Shown here piece by piece: positions 46,695 to 58,615 of a DNA stretch of 64,000 bases (positions are counted from its first letter, which is position 1; every line of letters begins with the position of its first letter). The DNA is taken from assembly GCA_029783825.1 (NCBI GenBank), contig JAREIK010000506.1, positions 1,507,502 to 1,571,501 of the forward strand, read 5' to 3'. The stretch comes from Sapria himalayana. Taxonomy: Eukaryota; Streptophyta; Magnoliopsida; Malpighiales; Rafflesiaceae. The notes under the pieces were generated by a model. The model searched no databases, was not told the origin of the DNA, and worked only from the letters and a program-made list of their open reading frames with translations. The translations under genes and the position numbers were made by a program.

Positions 46695-46990
46695 CTTATC
46701 TGAATTTTCCAAATTGAGATCAAACTCCAAACGTTTAGTATAGCTTTAGCTCTTGGTCCAATTTTCAGATTTACTTTGATAAAGTGGACTTTTTTTGTTT
46801 ATTCTATAAAGTTGAACATGTGGTCTTCTTTCATTTGGGCATTCCGAACTAAAACATTACCAATTTCTTTGGATCTCTTATCTCTAGCTTATATCACCGG
46901 TCCACATGGGATTTCAAGTGGGCCTGCACTCCATCTTCTAGTCATGCCTCCATTAGTCAAGAATGAGCTTCATTCATTGAGTTGTTAACA
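46695..46990 (-). pseudogene. Ty3/gypsy polyprotein C-terminal tail (-)
   Basis: The - strand reads CGPVI-stop-ARDKRSKEIGN, then LVRNAQMKEDHMFNF, matching the GPxTRARAKRFKE...LV.N..MKED tail at the end of plant gypsy polyproteins, and resembles the tail at 40270-40400. No integrase is found to its right, where a tandem-repeat array begins, so the upstream element is cut here. Confidence 0.65.
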
Positions 46991-47181
46991 TCACTACCTT
47001 CATCATTGGTTGCAAATCAAATAGAAAAATTCACCACTAGAGAGGGATGAACATAGGATAGATAAGGAAGTATAGATGATGAGAAACAAACCTAGGACAA
47101 TCACAAAATATTACCTAATCAAGGTATCAATTTTACAAAATTTAGAAGATTTTCTTAAACAATAGGTCACTTAATGAATTA

Positions 47182-47569
47182 GAGCAATTCCAATGGAAGA
47201 TGCCAAAAAAGGGGGTGCCAAATGTTATTTTGCAAACTTGAACAGTGTTTGGCACCCCTAAACAGATATTTTTGCTCTAATGGTAGGTGCCAAAATAAGG
47301 TGCTATTTTAATAATTAAATATTTTTTTAATTAAAGTTTTTTTTCAACCTATGAGAGAGATCCTTTGAGATGCACAATAGCCATAACTGCTATTTTGCAT
47401 CTACTCTATTCTCTCTCCAAGGTTGTCAAATATGGCACCCCAAGACCATGGATGGTATTTTGCCACCTCTTATACCAACTCTATTGAAATAAGATTTTTT
47501 ATTGTTTGGGTGCCATTTTAGTAGTTATGGAGATGGCACCCCTTATAGCAACTCCCATTGGAGTTGCTC
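47182..47569. mobile_element. Tourist-like MITE with GAGCAACTCCAATGG ends
   Basis: Left GAGCAATTCCAATGG, right (complement) GAGCAACTCCAATGGG. The flanking TTA (47179-47181 and 47570-47572) is a perfect 3-bp target duplication. Length 388 bp; internal sub-repeats TGGCACC/GGTGCCA occur near both ends. No coding. It interrupts the tandem array. Confidence 0.88.
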
Positions 47570-48441
47570 TTAGGATTCCCTTACAAAACCTAAGGAGTAA
47601 GGCTTGGATTTCATTCACAAAGTTGTGATCATCATTACCTTCACCATTGGTTGTATATCTAGTGGAAGAATTCTCCAATCGAGAGGGATGAATAATTGTT
47701 AGATAGGGAATAACAAAGATTGAGCCATAAACTTTAAGAATTATTTGATATATATCCAATTGAGGTATAATTTTTACAAAAGTTTAAAACACTTTCATAA
47801 ATAACAGGCAGTTTAATGCAGCAAACATAGGATTTCCATTTAGGTTTTCATTAAGCTCTTAAGAAGTAAAACTTGGGTTTCATTGACAAAAATGCTATAA
47901 CCATTAACTTCATCTTTAGATGCATATACCGCAAAAATTTTATTCATTAGATAGGGAGGAACATAGACTAAATAGGAAAAAAATAAAGGCTAGAATAGCA
48001 AACATATAATTAACATTGAATATATGCCCACTCGAGGTACATGCAACTTCTACAAAACATTGAAAGATTTTGTTAAATGACATACTGCTTAATGCATCAT
48101 GAATCCCTTCAAACACATTATTGAGAAAGACTTGGACGTCATTCATAGGGATGTTATCATGGTTAACTTCATCTTTGGCTACAAATGCAATAATAATTCT
48201 CCACTAGAGGGGAGGAACAAAAGTTTGATATGGAACAATAGAGTTTGGAGTAGCAAATTTAGAACAATCATTGAGCACACGTCAATTGAGATAAAATTGT
48301 TACAAAATATTGAAATATTTACAAAAAAGATAGGCTTCTTAATGCATCGACATTTGGAAAAATAGTTTCGCCTCAAAAGAAAGTTTGTCATTAAAGTTTT
48401 TATTAGGAATCCATTTCAGCAACTTGGAGAGTATGGCTTGG

Positions 48442-48677
48442 TGTAGAAATTAATTTTGTTTTGATTATCTACTTTGTATAACCAAATATTTTTCTGTTGC
48501 AATATTTTATTTAAAGTATAGATATTAAAATATTGAAAGAGATTGTGAATGTACCAATGGACAATAATGGGGGTCCCACTGCCTAGTTGGTGGGCCGAAC
48601 ATTTTTTTGAAGCTGAATCCAGTCCATTCGAGTTATCATATCCACTCTGGTCTCCGATATTAAAAACCTAGAAACAT

Positions 48678-48733
<56 letters not shown>

Positions 48734-49010
48734 TAATGTTCAGAGAGGAGAGCATGCAATTTTTCTTCTTATTATTGTGATATATTTGTTTCTCATTTTC
48801 TTCAGTTCTTTCTTCTGATTCTATAAATATCTTGGTTATTAATCTGTAAGTGCTTAAGCACTTTTCTGGTTGATGTAACTAATCATGTTGAACAGCTAGT
48901 GAACCACATTATTTATGTGTATTTTTGTTTTGGTTTTGTTATTTATATTCTATTGTTGAATTTGTGGTTGATTAACATATTTGGACCACAATTGTAAGCG
49001 AAAACTAACA
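48442..49010. mobile_element. Solo LTR with perfect 5-bp target duplication
   Basis: Starts TGTAGAAATTAATTTTG and ends GCGAAAACTAACA (TG...CA, 569 bp), flanked by CTTGG on both sides (48437-48441 and 49011-49015). No polyprotein is near, so the internal region was lost by LTR-LTR recombination. A TA run at 48680-48731 lies where a TATA box would be expected, about 60-70 bp before GAGAGGAGAGC; this suggests + orientation, though there is no internal region to confirm it. The host tandem array continues on both sides. Confidence 0.88.
48680..48731. repeat. (TA)26 microsatellite in the solo LTR
   Basis: A pure run of 52 bases of TA dinucleotide at the likely TATA-box position of the LTR. Confidence 0.97.
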
Positions 49011-49214
49011 CTTGGGATTCATTCATTGGAATGTTATCATCATTACTCTCATCATTGACTACCAAGAAATTTTCTTACCACATTTACCATTTGGAAAAAC
49101 AAGTTCAATCTCAAAAGAAATATTATCATTTAAATCTATTTCAACTAAAACTGAGGAAATACTATATTGCTACTATTTACCTAAAGCTTATCTAAGTGCA
49201 ATAGTTTGTCAATG

Positions 49215-50395
49215 AAACTAACAATTTTACTAAGAGAGCTATGATTCTAGAGGCGGCTAGAAAGAGCGAGCATCTTAAGCCAAATTTTAATTTTAAACAT
49301 TCTATCCAAGATATAATTAATGCTTTGAGAAAAGACTATCATAAGAAACAGTTTTTCGGTTTGCCATATACCAAAAATTGGCCTTAGGCTAGGGTGTGTT
49401 TCATGTGCTCGCTATTGCTAAACTTGAAAAAGAAAATCAGCCACTTGAGTTGGCAAGGGGTTTGTGAAACTAACTCAAATTTTCTATTACACCTGAGTTA
49501 ATTTATTAAAAGAAATTAACCAATTATTTAGTTACAAAATACCCAACTAGTTTAATTTCATTTGATCATAGATAAGATTTAGAAATGTTCGATTGATAAA
49601 GCCTACACGTCTATTAGATATCAGTTAGTTGTTGAATTCATGAAAGCTTTGCAAGGACATCATATTAATGTATAATACTCCAATTTAATATTCGATATAT
49701 TTATTTACTCCAATCAATTATCTTCTTTTAGTTTCTATACATTGAATTGCACCAAACAAATTCAAATGATAAAATAATGCCTTTTATTTATTTCATGGTA
49801 CTTCAATTTATATTAACTTAAGAAAGTGTTTCAAATTTTAAAAATGCTCATCATGCATGTTTACCTAAGATTGAGCCTAAATTAAAATTTTATTATTACT
49901 TGTCGTTTTGAAAACTTAAAAATGTAATATTACAATATGTAATTAGTCATATAAAAGGATAAAAAAAATATTATAAGATTGAAATCATCAAGGATTGTTC
50001 AAACATAAAATAATTAAAGAAAATTATGCTTCTCTATTCTAATTTGGAAAAAAAATATTTATGACCCAAAAAAGTTGGTCTTTCTATTTGGTGTACCAAA
50101 ATTAAAAATAATCATGTGTTGATAAACATAAATGTATCAAATCAATTGTACATGTGCACTACCAAGTTATCTTAAAAAATGTCACCTCACATTAAAAAAT
50201 CTATGGGTCAAATTGAATAAGGATATCACTTGCAAAATTTAAAATAAAAAAAAAGATGGTTGATCTGATTAGATCTCTCTCCAACCCACATTAAAAAAAA
50301 AGAAGGCATTGGTCAGCTTGAGTCTTAATCCAAATCGTATTTTTTTTAAATTAATTTTTTTTTTCATATTTTTATATTATACATAAAAATAAATT
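49215..50395. other. AT-rich spacer; no gene recognised
   Basis: Short random ORFs only. A piece at 49220-49470 (GGCGGCTAGAAAGAG...TTGGCAAGGGGTTTGTG) is slightly richer in GC, but no family was recognised. Confidence 0.4.
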
Positions 50396-50510
50396 ACACA
50401 CACACACACACATAATATAGATACACATATAACATATATAATGTGTATGCACATATTATGTATGCTATATAAATATTAGTAGATAGTATATACATATATA
50501 ATATGTAGTA

Positions 50511-50547
<37 letters not shown>

Positions 50548-50660
50548 TATATAGGGATATAAACACAGACACATACACATGTATATGTATATATAGTATA
50601 TATATACTATATATACTATATATACAATATAAACTATATACATATATATACTAATATATA
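50395..50660. repeat. CA/TG and TA microsatellite cluster
   Basis: (CA)n at 50398-50412, (TG)n at 50510-50527 grading into (TA)n to 50547, and further TATATA/TATACTATA repeats to 50655. The ORF over it is a repeat artefact. Confidence 0.9.
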
Positions 50661-50739
50661 TGGTAGTATGAATGGTAAGGTAATGATGAACTTGCAACAT
50701 GTATTTCAAATTCGATCTTCATGTTGTGACATTATGAGG

Positions 50740-52300
50740 ATGCCAAAACTTGTTAAATGACATGGTCCCAAAATCTTATTGGATAATTAACTCTAATCCA
50801 ATATAGTTGTACAAGTATACAAGTCATACAAGTAGTAACATAGATATAAATTTAGATATCAATCTCATATAGATTATGTAGGTAATTTGGTCAACTAACA
50901 ATGAACTAACTATTGCTCCAATTGGGTCGATAGACTTGTATTTTTAGAAGGATTCTTAAACTCTAACATTGACTCACTTTCTTATGCATGATGATATTTA
51001 TTTAGTGTTTGATTAATATTGTGTTTGATAGTTAGATGATGGTAGATTAGTATAAAAATATTATAGTATCATCTTGGAATATAAGTTGCCTATCATTTTT
51101 GCACTATCACTACCAGGTATAATTCAATTGTAGTTATTTCCTTTGTATTTGGCCATAGAAAATATATGTTATTTTGTTCATGGGTCATTCCTATATATTT
51201 CTTTTAGTAAATGCTTATACTACTATTCATAATTACTTTGAATATACACTTTTTATTCTTTGACATATAATGTCTAAAAGATATGAGATGATATGGTAAT
51301 AAATTTATTTTTATTTTCAGTTCTGTAAGAGTTATTCTCATGAAAATTAATATACAACTTACTATGAATCATACCAATAGAAATCATACAATAGGAATTG
51401 ACTCATATGGTTGTCACCGCCATACAAAGTACCTACTCTTACGTGTGCCTATGACTTACCTATCATTATATACTATAGCTAACACATGACTCTCACACTA
51501 TGATGAACCTCTTATATTATATGTTTTACTTCACCCTCACAAATCACTTGAAGGTTAATTCTTCTAGAATATACACAATAGATTGATTGTAAGTCTATTC
51601 ATGCTTTCAGCTTCTTAAGCACCATACTTATAATAAATACACTTTTTTCAATCTAGCATTCTTACACATAAATTTATTTCATGCATTAAAATTAGAAGGG
51701 CTATTACTTTCTTTTTATTATATTATATGAGTATGTCCTATGACATACCTATCATCATTCTCTATATCTAGCACACATAAACCGATGATACAATGAAAAC
51801 CCTAAATTTTAATAATAATTAACATCTATATCTATGAAAATATAAACCACAATATTAACACAAACTTAAACTTTATAAAATCATCTATTTATCACACAAA
51901 AGTATGTAACCATAAATCTCAATTTAGTCTATTATTAGGGAAGAATTCATGTGAGATATTTTGAGAGGAATCTCATGGAATTGAGGGTTTATATGAAAGC
52001 TCAAGTGGCAACCTACATCTCAAAATATAAACTCAACCAAAAATTATTTGTATTCACCTTAGATTTGCCCATTTTTGGGGATTAGAAGTTGCATGCCTAG
52101 GGTATTTATGTTTGGCTCGAAATCAAATTAACTTTTTTCTTTCTTTTTTTTCCTTCATTAATTCCTTCTTTTTTTTTTTGCAAAATCTTCTAAGTGTTAC
52201 TTATATACTTTGGGAATCCATGCAATACTTAATTTGGAAGTCATGGTTTTGGCTTGAGATTATGAATTTCTTGTCTCATTGGATCTTCTATAGAATATAA
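50740..52300 (-). mobile_element. Athila-like LTR (-), L6
   Basis: Shares landmarks with L2 and L3 in the same orientation: GACATGGTCCCAAAATCTTA (like AATGTCCCAAAAGCTT), AAGTCATACAAGTAGTAA, GTCTATTCATGCTTTCAGCTTCTTAAGCA, TGCATTAAAATTAGAAGGGCTATTACTTTC and ATGAGTATGTCCTATGACATACCTATC. It continues on the right into a CATGAC minisatellite that was split by the hAT nest. No gag follows on its left, so it is a detached or solo LTR. Confidence 0.65.
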
Positions 52301-52305
52301 TAGTC

Positions 52306-52470
52306 ATGGTTGCTATGAATGCCACCATTCAATTAAATATCCATTGGAGCAGGATGTCATGATACTAGAAATACCATGACTAAGATAAATTCTATTAGGA
52401 ATTCAAAGTCATGACATTGAAAATAAATATGGTTTGATTTCTCTCTAGAGCAAAATATCATGGTACTAGG
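52306..52470. repeat. CATGAC minisatellite, left part (continues at 59687-60310)
   Basis: Units of ~52 bp such as GGAGCAGGATGTCATGATACT and GAGCAAAATATCATGGTACTAGG resume after the hAT at 59687 as GTACTACGGATAACTATGACT... and GGAGCAAAATATTATGACATTGGG. It lies directly upstream (in - orientation) of LTR L6. Confidence 0.75.
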
Positions 52471-53109
52471 AAGATGTGTCAAATGGGCTGGGCCCGGCTA
52501 GCCCGGCCCATTTTTAGGTGGCCTAATCATGCCATCGTGTCGTGCATGGTATAGTAATTGTGCCATTCCATGCACGACATGGCTTCATCCCAGCTGGCTC
52601 AGTTTAGACGTCGGCTCGGCTATGATGAAGTCGGGAAGGGACGTGCATGGATATGCTGGTTCTTGCTAGTTCAGGCTGGGTTTGGGGTAGAGTTTGGTTG
52701 TTTGGGTTGGGTTTAGGGCGAGTTAGGGCCTAGTTTGGGCCGTTCATAAAATTTTTAATATATAATTCAAAATTATTAAAAAATTTAAATTTTAATTATT
52801 TAATACTTAAATAGTTTATAGTTAATTGTTAAATAAAAATAATTAATTACTTTTTTTATTTTTCATTTATTAAATTAAATATAACATAAAGTATAGTATA
52901 ATAAATAACTAAAATTTAAAAACTAACAGTGTATGAAATAATTAAACTAAAAGTCTAAAATATTAATAGAAACCAATGTAAATCACAAAAAACATAAATG
53001 AAGATTCAAGCCTGAAAGTAAAATGACAAAAAAAAAACAAAGATAATGTCAAATCTAAAAAGATAAATGAAAATGAAAAAATATTATAAGCATTACAGCA
53101 TACGATCAA

Positions 53110-54797
53110 TGATTATATCAGCATTAGTGTCTCAATCGTCATCAGTCGTCAATCATCATCAAAATCTCACGGATCATCATTAGCAACTAACTCCTCAGCT
53201 TTTGCTGTAGTCCCAAAATGACCCTAAATGTCCAATCTCGAATCCTTCCAATCCTTCACGTATGCACAATGTCTCAATAATATTTAACCATAATCTGGAT
53301 CTCCTATCTGAAATCATATTCACCATAAAATAAAAATTAGACTCTGATTCTATACTCGACACCAGAGGAGTTAATAGATCTTGTGTTATCTTCTATAGCA
53401 CGGAATAGGTGAACACATATGATTTCCACCACTATAAAATATCAAAATTATTATTATCAGAATGTGATAGGATTGAGTAGTAATTGGTATCTAAGTATCG
53501 AGATAGCTCACTCATATTTGATGATCCACCCCATCATTTTCCCCTTGCTACCTAAATGGAAAAGTTATCATCTTCGAATTTGGTATCCCTACACTCGAAA
53601 CCTTGCTACTACTAGTATCATACCTAGTATCATAGTATGCAAAGAACTCAGTCAACTTTTCATGAATGAATCCTTCATGTTGGTCTTCCTAGTTCAACCA
53701 CGAGGATATGTATATCAAAACATTCTCTACTCCTTCCACATTAATTCTATGGTCTATTCAGGCAGCCAGACTATAAAGAGATGGAATAGTGGACCATTAC
53801 TTTAAGTACTTAGTTTCAATCTCCATAACCATATCGCTAAGTGTCAAGTCATCTCTAAACTTCCTAAACATGCTACTAATATTGCATATCCACCTAAGTG
53901 CAATACAAGTCATGGGAGTATAAACTGATGAACACATGTTCATCATGTCATAAAAAATATTCAGAAATTTCATAAATGAAATTTTTGTAGCCATTTCAGT
54001 GTCGTCAATAATAAGTTCATCTCTCTTACTATTGAGGTAGTCGTATATCATGTGTTCATATCTAACACATGATTCCAGCATAATATATGTATATTTCAAA
54101 TAGTATCTCACATCCAATTGAAATTTCTTCTTCATTAAACCCACAGACAAATAGAGACTACCAAACTTCTATTATCTACAAGGCATGCAAATAAATTTTT
54201 ATGAGTTACGTATGTTTTCTAAAGTGAGTAAAACAAGCTTCATCCCTGCTTGTAATATGAGGTTAATGATGTGATACATGTATCTAACATGAAAAATCTC
54301 TCCTAATGATTCATCTCTAATAGTCATTACAAACATGTTAATAGCTACTCCATTGTTAGATATATTATCAAATGTGATACTAAATATTTTATTTTAGATT
54401 TTATATTCTCTAAAAATTTTTATCATGCACTCATGATGGCTGGGCCATCATGAGGATGAAGAATCTCTGAGAATTCTAATATTTTTTTATTTAGTATCCA
54501 TTTAGAATCTACACAATGGGCAGTGAGGCATACATAAAATGCATCATCATAACTAGTCCATATATTGGACATCATGGACACCACTCCACTATAATCTCTA
54601 AATTCATTAATTATTATTTCTTTTTCAAAGTTATAGTATTTTAGTATTCCATTCATAGATATGGACATAGGAATCTTATGATATGTATGCATAAAATAAG
54701 TTTGCGATTTATTGATTACCCTTGGATCTTTCGAAAACCTAATTGGAAACTCATCGTGGTGATTAGTTTGGCATGCATTCCCTTTTTAACTCATTTC
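53110..54797 (-). pseudogene. hAT transposase, main part (outer element B)
   Basis: Leftward from the nested element: a block like RFSKDPRVINKSQTYFMHTYHKIP, then YYNFEKEIIINEFRDYSGVVSMMSNIWTSYDD, DSKWILNKKILEFSEILHPHDG (54423-54692, open), HLVIDY...SKRDELIIDDTEMATKISFMKFLNIFYDMMNMCSSVY (53797-54150, open; the central part of the catalytic domain). The C-terminal dimerisation region reads WWKSYVFTYSVL near 53405-53440 and DRRSRL near 53300. An acidic DDD tail ends near 53110. Stops and shifts separate the open pieces. Conserved with the inner copy throughout. Confidence 0.85.
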
Positions 54798-54805
54798 GGT
54801 ATATG

Positions 54806-57800
54806 TAGAGGTGTCGACCGGTCCGGGTCGGCCCGGCCCGACACGAGGCACGACACGGTTCGGCCATGCCTAGTCCGGCCCAGCATGAGAATTACCTGTG
54901 CCCCGGCCCGTGCCGTGCCCAGGTAAGGCACACCCCATGCCGTGCCGTGTCGAGGCCAACCGGGCCTTGTGCCGTGCCTAACCCGACACGGTTCGGTGGC
55001 CCATAGCACGGCTCGTAGGCATGGTTTGGGGTCACACCCTGTCCCACACCCACAGACATGGGCTCCAAGCTTCCCGCACCCTCACGAGTCACGGGTCACG
55101 GCTCACCCTCTTGTGACTCGGTGAGTCGGGCCTAGCTTCTCGCACACAAAGACCGTCGGGTCCAATCAGACCCGACCGACGGTCCCTCCTAACCCGACCC
55201 GACCCGATTCCCCCCCAATGGGCAAAAACAAAAATTTTTAAATTTTAGCCGTTGGATCTCGCCTCCAACGGCTAGGAGGCAGAATCCGACATCCCTCATG
55301 ATTCTGCCCCCCTAAAATAGTAAAAAAAAACAAAAAAAATTACTTTTTTTTGAAAAAAAATTATTTTCTTTAATCTATAAAATCTTCCCCACCCCTCTAT
55401 AACATTTATATTTTTCATAAATATTTATTCTCTCAAATCTCACATTTTCACTCTCTCAAAAATATTGCACCTCTCTCAAGGGACTCGGGATTTCATCTTT
55501 TAGCTTGGCTTTTCGGGAATCTCAACTCGGGTTTCGAATTTTCAGCTAGACTATAGTGCACCGTGCACGCGATCAACCTCAATACTTTACCATATAATTT
55601 ATTTTAAGTTTTTTTTTCTCTCTCTCTCTTTCTTAGTCTCTCTCTAGTCTAGTCTCTTTCTCTCTAGTCCTAAAATAGTTAAATCTAAAATCTATCATCT
55701 AGTCTCTACATAAGTATCCTGTTTAACAAAAATCCTAAAAATGACAAATACTAATGAAACATATTTAAATTTAGAAAATGAAAATCTTACATAGAGGTCT
55801 GAGGCTGCTGAAACTTTGGTTTCTCTAGTCGTCTCAACCCAAAGCTCTAAAAAAAATAAAAAACTAGGAGGACTTTTGTAATTTGGACTCATTTTAATAT
55901 AATAAAACAAAAAAATATTAGGGGTGAGGAAGTAGAAATGGCACAGTGCACATATTGTATGAGAATTTTAACTTGTAAGAGTTCGTTTGGGACTAGATAC
56001 CTTAATAGGCATGCATGCCGAATTATGCACCAAAAAACATGATCCATTAGATCCTAGGAAAACCCAACTTGGTACTGCATTTTTTGAGATTGGTTCTAGT
56101 TCAGTCTCAAAGTTTACTCCCTTCATATACTCCAGCGAGTTGGGTATGGATGACATGACCAGACTTATCACATTGATGGGTGTTCCGATCAGATTTTTGG
56201 AAGATCCAAGGGTAGTGTGCATCATGCAGACATATTTTCAGCCTTCTTATCGTAGGATTCCTAGGTTCACATCTAGGAATGACATACTAAAATTGTATAA
56301 GTTAGAAAAGTAAAAAATAATTAATGAATTTATGGCATATAGTGGAGTGATGTTCGTGACGTCCGATATCTAGACAAGTCACGATAAATCATCTTATGCA
56401 TGTTTCACCAGCCACTATGTAGATTCTAACTCGACTATGAATAAAAAAAATTAGGAATCTCTGAGATTCTCCATCCTCATGATGACCAAGCTATTTTTGA
56501 GTGTATGATGAAAATCTTTAGGGAATATAAAATTCAAAATAAAATTTTTAGTGTCACATTCGATAGCATATCTAATAATGGAGTAACAATTAACATATTT
56601 GTTAGGAATATTAGAGATGCATCATTAGGAGAGATTTTTCATATCAGATGCATGTGTCACGTGATTAACCTGATAGTTCAGCGGGTATGAAGGTGTGTTC
56701 TTCTGCGTTGGATAATATACATAATGCACTAAAATATATTCACACTACTCCCTTACAATAAGAGTTTGGCAGTCTATGTTTGTCTGTGAATCTTAAGAAG
56801 AAGAAATTCCAATTGGATGTGAGACATTACTGGAATTACACATACCTGATGTTGGAGTCATGTGTTGGATACAAACACGTGATATCCGACTACGTCAATA
56901 GTAAGAGTGACGAACTTATTATTGACGACACTGATTGGACTTTAGGAATATCATTTATGAAATTTCTGAAGATTTTTTATGACATGCTGAACATGTGTTC
57001 TTTGGTTTATATGCCCATGACTTACATTGCACTCAGGTGCATATGCAACATTAGTAGCATGTTAGGAAGTATCGAGCTTACCCGATATTTAGCCATATGG
57101 TTGCAGAGATGGAAACGAAGTACTTAAAGTACTGGTCCATTGTTCCATCTCTTTATTGCCTCGCTGCATGCACGGACTCTAGGGTTAAGGTGGAAGGGAT
57201 AGAAAATATACTGACTTACATTTCCATGTGCATGAACCCGGAAGACCCACCTGAAGGGTTCATTCACGAGAAGTTGACTGACTTGTTCACATACTACGAT
57301 ACTAGGTATGGTGGTGGTAGTGGTAGTAGTGAGACTGTGATTACGGACATGGATACCTTGTTCAAAGATGATGATTTTTCTATTCAGCTAGCGAGGGAGA
57401 AATATCGTGGTGGACCATCACATAGGAGCGAGCTTTCTCGGTACTTAAATACTGATTACTGCTCAATCCTATCTCATTCTAATACTAAGAATCTTGATAT
57501 ATTATAGTGGTGGAAATCATATGAGTCCACCTCTCTCGTGCTAATTAGGATGACATGAGATCTTACTGACTCATCCGGTGTCGAGCGTAGCATCGGTGTC
57601 TGCTTTTTCTGTTGTAGTGAATGTAATTTTAGATAGAAGATCGAGATTACGTCCATATATTGTGGGGGCCTTGGCCTATTTGAAGGATAGAAAGGATTCA
57701 AGGTTTAGCCTTCATGATCGTGCTGGAGCTGGGATAGGGACTGCATCCGCATCCACTGCGAAAGTGGAGGAGTTGATTACTGATGATGATGATCCATATC

Positions 57801-58408
57801 ATAGTGATCTTGATGTTGTGTCTGATGATGCTCATGATATGCTGATTGATGATGATCCACTGTTTTTTGATTTTGATGTTTTGTTTTTTATTGATTGTAC
57901 GCTTTATTTTTACGTTACGTTGAAACTTGAATTTGTTTGGTTCGGATCTTTGGTATCCATTGGCTGATTGGTCATTTCTCATTTGGTTTACTTTAGTTTT
58001 TTTGAATTTTTAATTTTTTTTAACGAAAATTTTCATTTAAAAATTTTAAACTATATAATTTAATTCTAATAAATAATAAACTAATTTTATTTTAAATTAT
58101 AAAAAAAAATTAAACCTTGTAATTTGATAAATTTTTAACAATTTTCATTTTATAATTTTAATTTATTATACTTTATCTATAATTCTATATATAATATAAT
58201 ATATATTTTATTTAAACTTAACAATTAAACTTTAAAATTTTTTAAAAAATATTTTAAACCAGGCCTGTGCCCGTACTGCCTGGTTTGGCCCTTACGGCTA
58301 GGTTTGGCATGACCGGGCATGGCCAGGCACGGCATGGCCCACCGTGCTGGGCCTGGCTTTGATAAACTATGCCGAGCCTGACACGACCTGATCCATTTGA
58401 CACCTCTA
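54806..58408 (+). mobile_element. Inner hAT transposon C (3,603 bp) nested in B
   Basis: Left end TAGAGGTGTCGACCGG, right end on the complement TAGAGGTGTCAAATGG. Flanks GGTATATG (54798-54805) and GGTATATT (58409-58416) give a 7-of-8 target duplication. GC-rich arms (54810-55290 and 58255-58400) are packed with GGCACGAC/CGTGCC and GGCCCGG/CCGGGCC motifs. The transposase is on the + strand, opposite to the outer element. It sits inside the outer transposase reading, just after its LTPLIY block; the same point in its own transposase is TPFIYSSELG, so the two elements can be aligned end to end. Confidence 0.95.
55938..57967 (+). pseudogene. hAT transposase (inner element C), frameshifted
   Basis: The ATG at 55938 starts MAQCTYCMRILTCKSSFGTR then YLNRHACR, a BED-type zinc finger (C-x2-C ... 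H). A stop at 56039 in an A-run forces a frame change into KHDPLDPRKTQLGTAFFEIG (to 56313). Then KKIINEFMAYSGVMFVTSDI-stop-TSHDKSSYACFTSHYVDS, FREYKIQNKIFSVTFDSISN (56505-56690), and FQLDVRHYWNYTYLMLESCV...FLKIFYDMLNMC (56780-57127). MVAEMETKYLKYWS...GGGSGSS follows (57097-57507). The hAT dimerisation domain WWKSYESTSLVL, VSSVASVSAFS and DRRSRLRP spans 57505-57660. The acidic tail ends near 57870. About five frame breaks; best preserved of the three copies. Confidence 0.9.
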
Positions 58409-58615
58409 GGTATATTAAGGGGGTCAACAATGAGGCTGAACTAGATCCAGCTTCAAAGAACTCACTGCTAAGTTAGATTTTCTTAGGATCTAGTGCACCA
58501 TGTTTTTTGGTGTATAGTTTGGCATACCTTTTAAGATGCCTAGTCTCACACGAACTCTTACAACTTAAAATATATATATTTAAAATTTACATTATACTTA
58601 TTCTTCTTCGGCACC
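58409..58615 (-). pseudogene. hAT transposase N-terminal part (outer element B)
   Basis: On the - strand CKSSCETRHLKRYAKLYTKK then HGALDPKKI-stop-LSSEFFEAGSSSASLLTPLIY runs up to the nested insertion. It is collinear with CKSSFGTRYLNRHACR and KHDPLDPRKTQLGTAFFEIG of the inner element. The BED cysteine pair and start codon are lost. Reading resumes at 54797 on the other side of the insertion. Confidence 0.85.

Larger units (their letters stand above)
46990..49210. repeat. Tandem array of ~250-270-bp units, interrupted twice
   Basis: Units share TTCATT.A..AA.GTT.T.ATCATTA, CATCATTGGTTG or variant, a GAGAGGGA(T/G)GAA block, and a TTACAAAA.TT.A segment. The GGGA(T/G)GAA blocks occur near 47047, 47685, 47955 and 48210. 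The first gap becomes ~248 bp after removing the MITE at 47182-47569. A further partial unit follows the solo LTR at 49016-49100. Units are perhaps 65-75% similar by eye, so the array is old. No conserved open frame. Confidence 0.75.

Noticed and set aside
47499..47759. 86-codon - strand ORF considered as a gene
   Set aside because: It runs across the MITE right end into the tandem array and has no domain.
46990..49210. ~250-270-bp repeats considered as a centromeric satellite
   Set aside because: Only about five strongly diverged units; no evidence of a large homogeneous array.
54678..55124. Several overlapping Arg/Pro/His-rich ORFs on both strands
   Set aside because: They fall in the GC-rich subterminal arm of hAT C, where stop codons are rare by composition.
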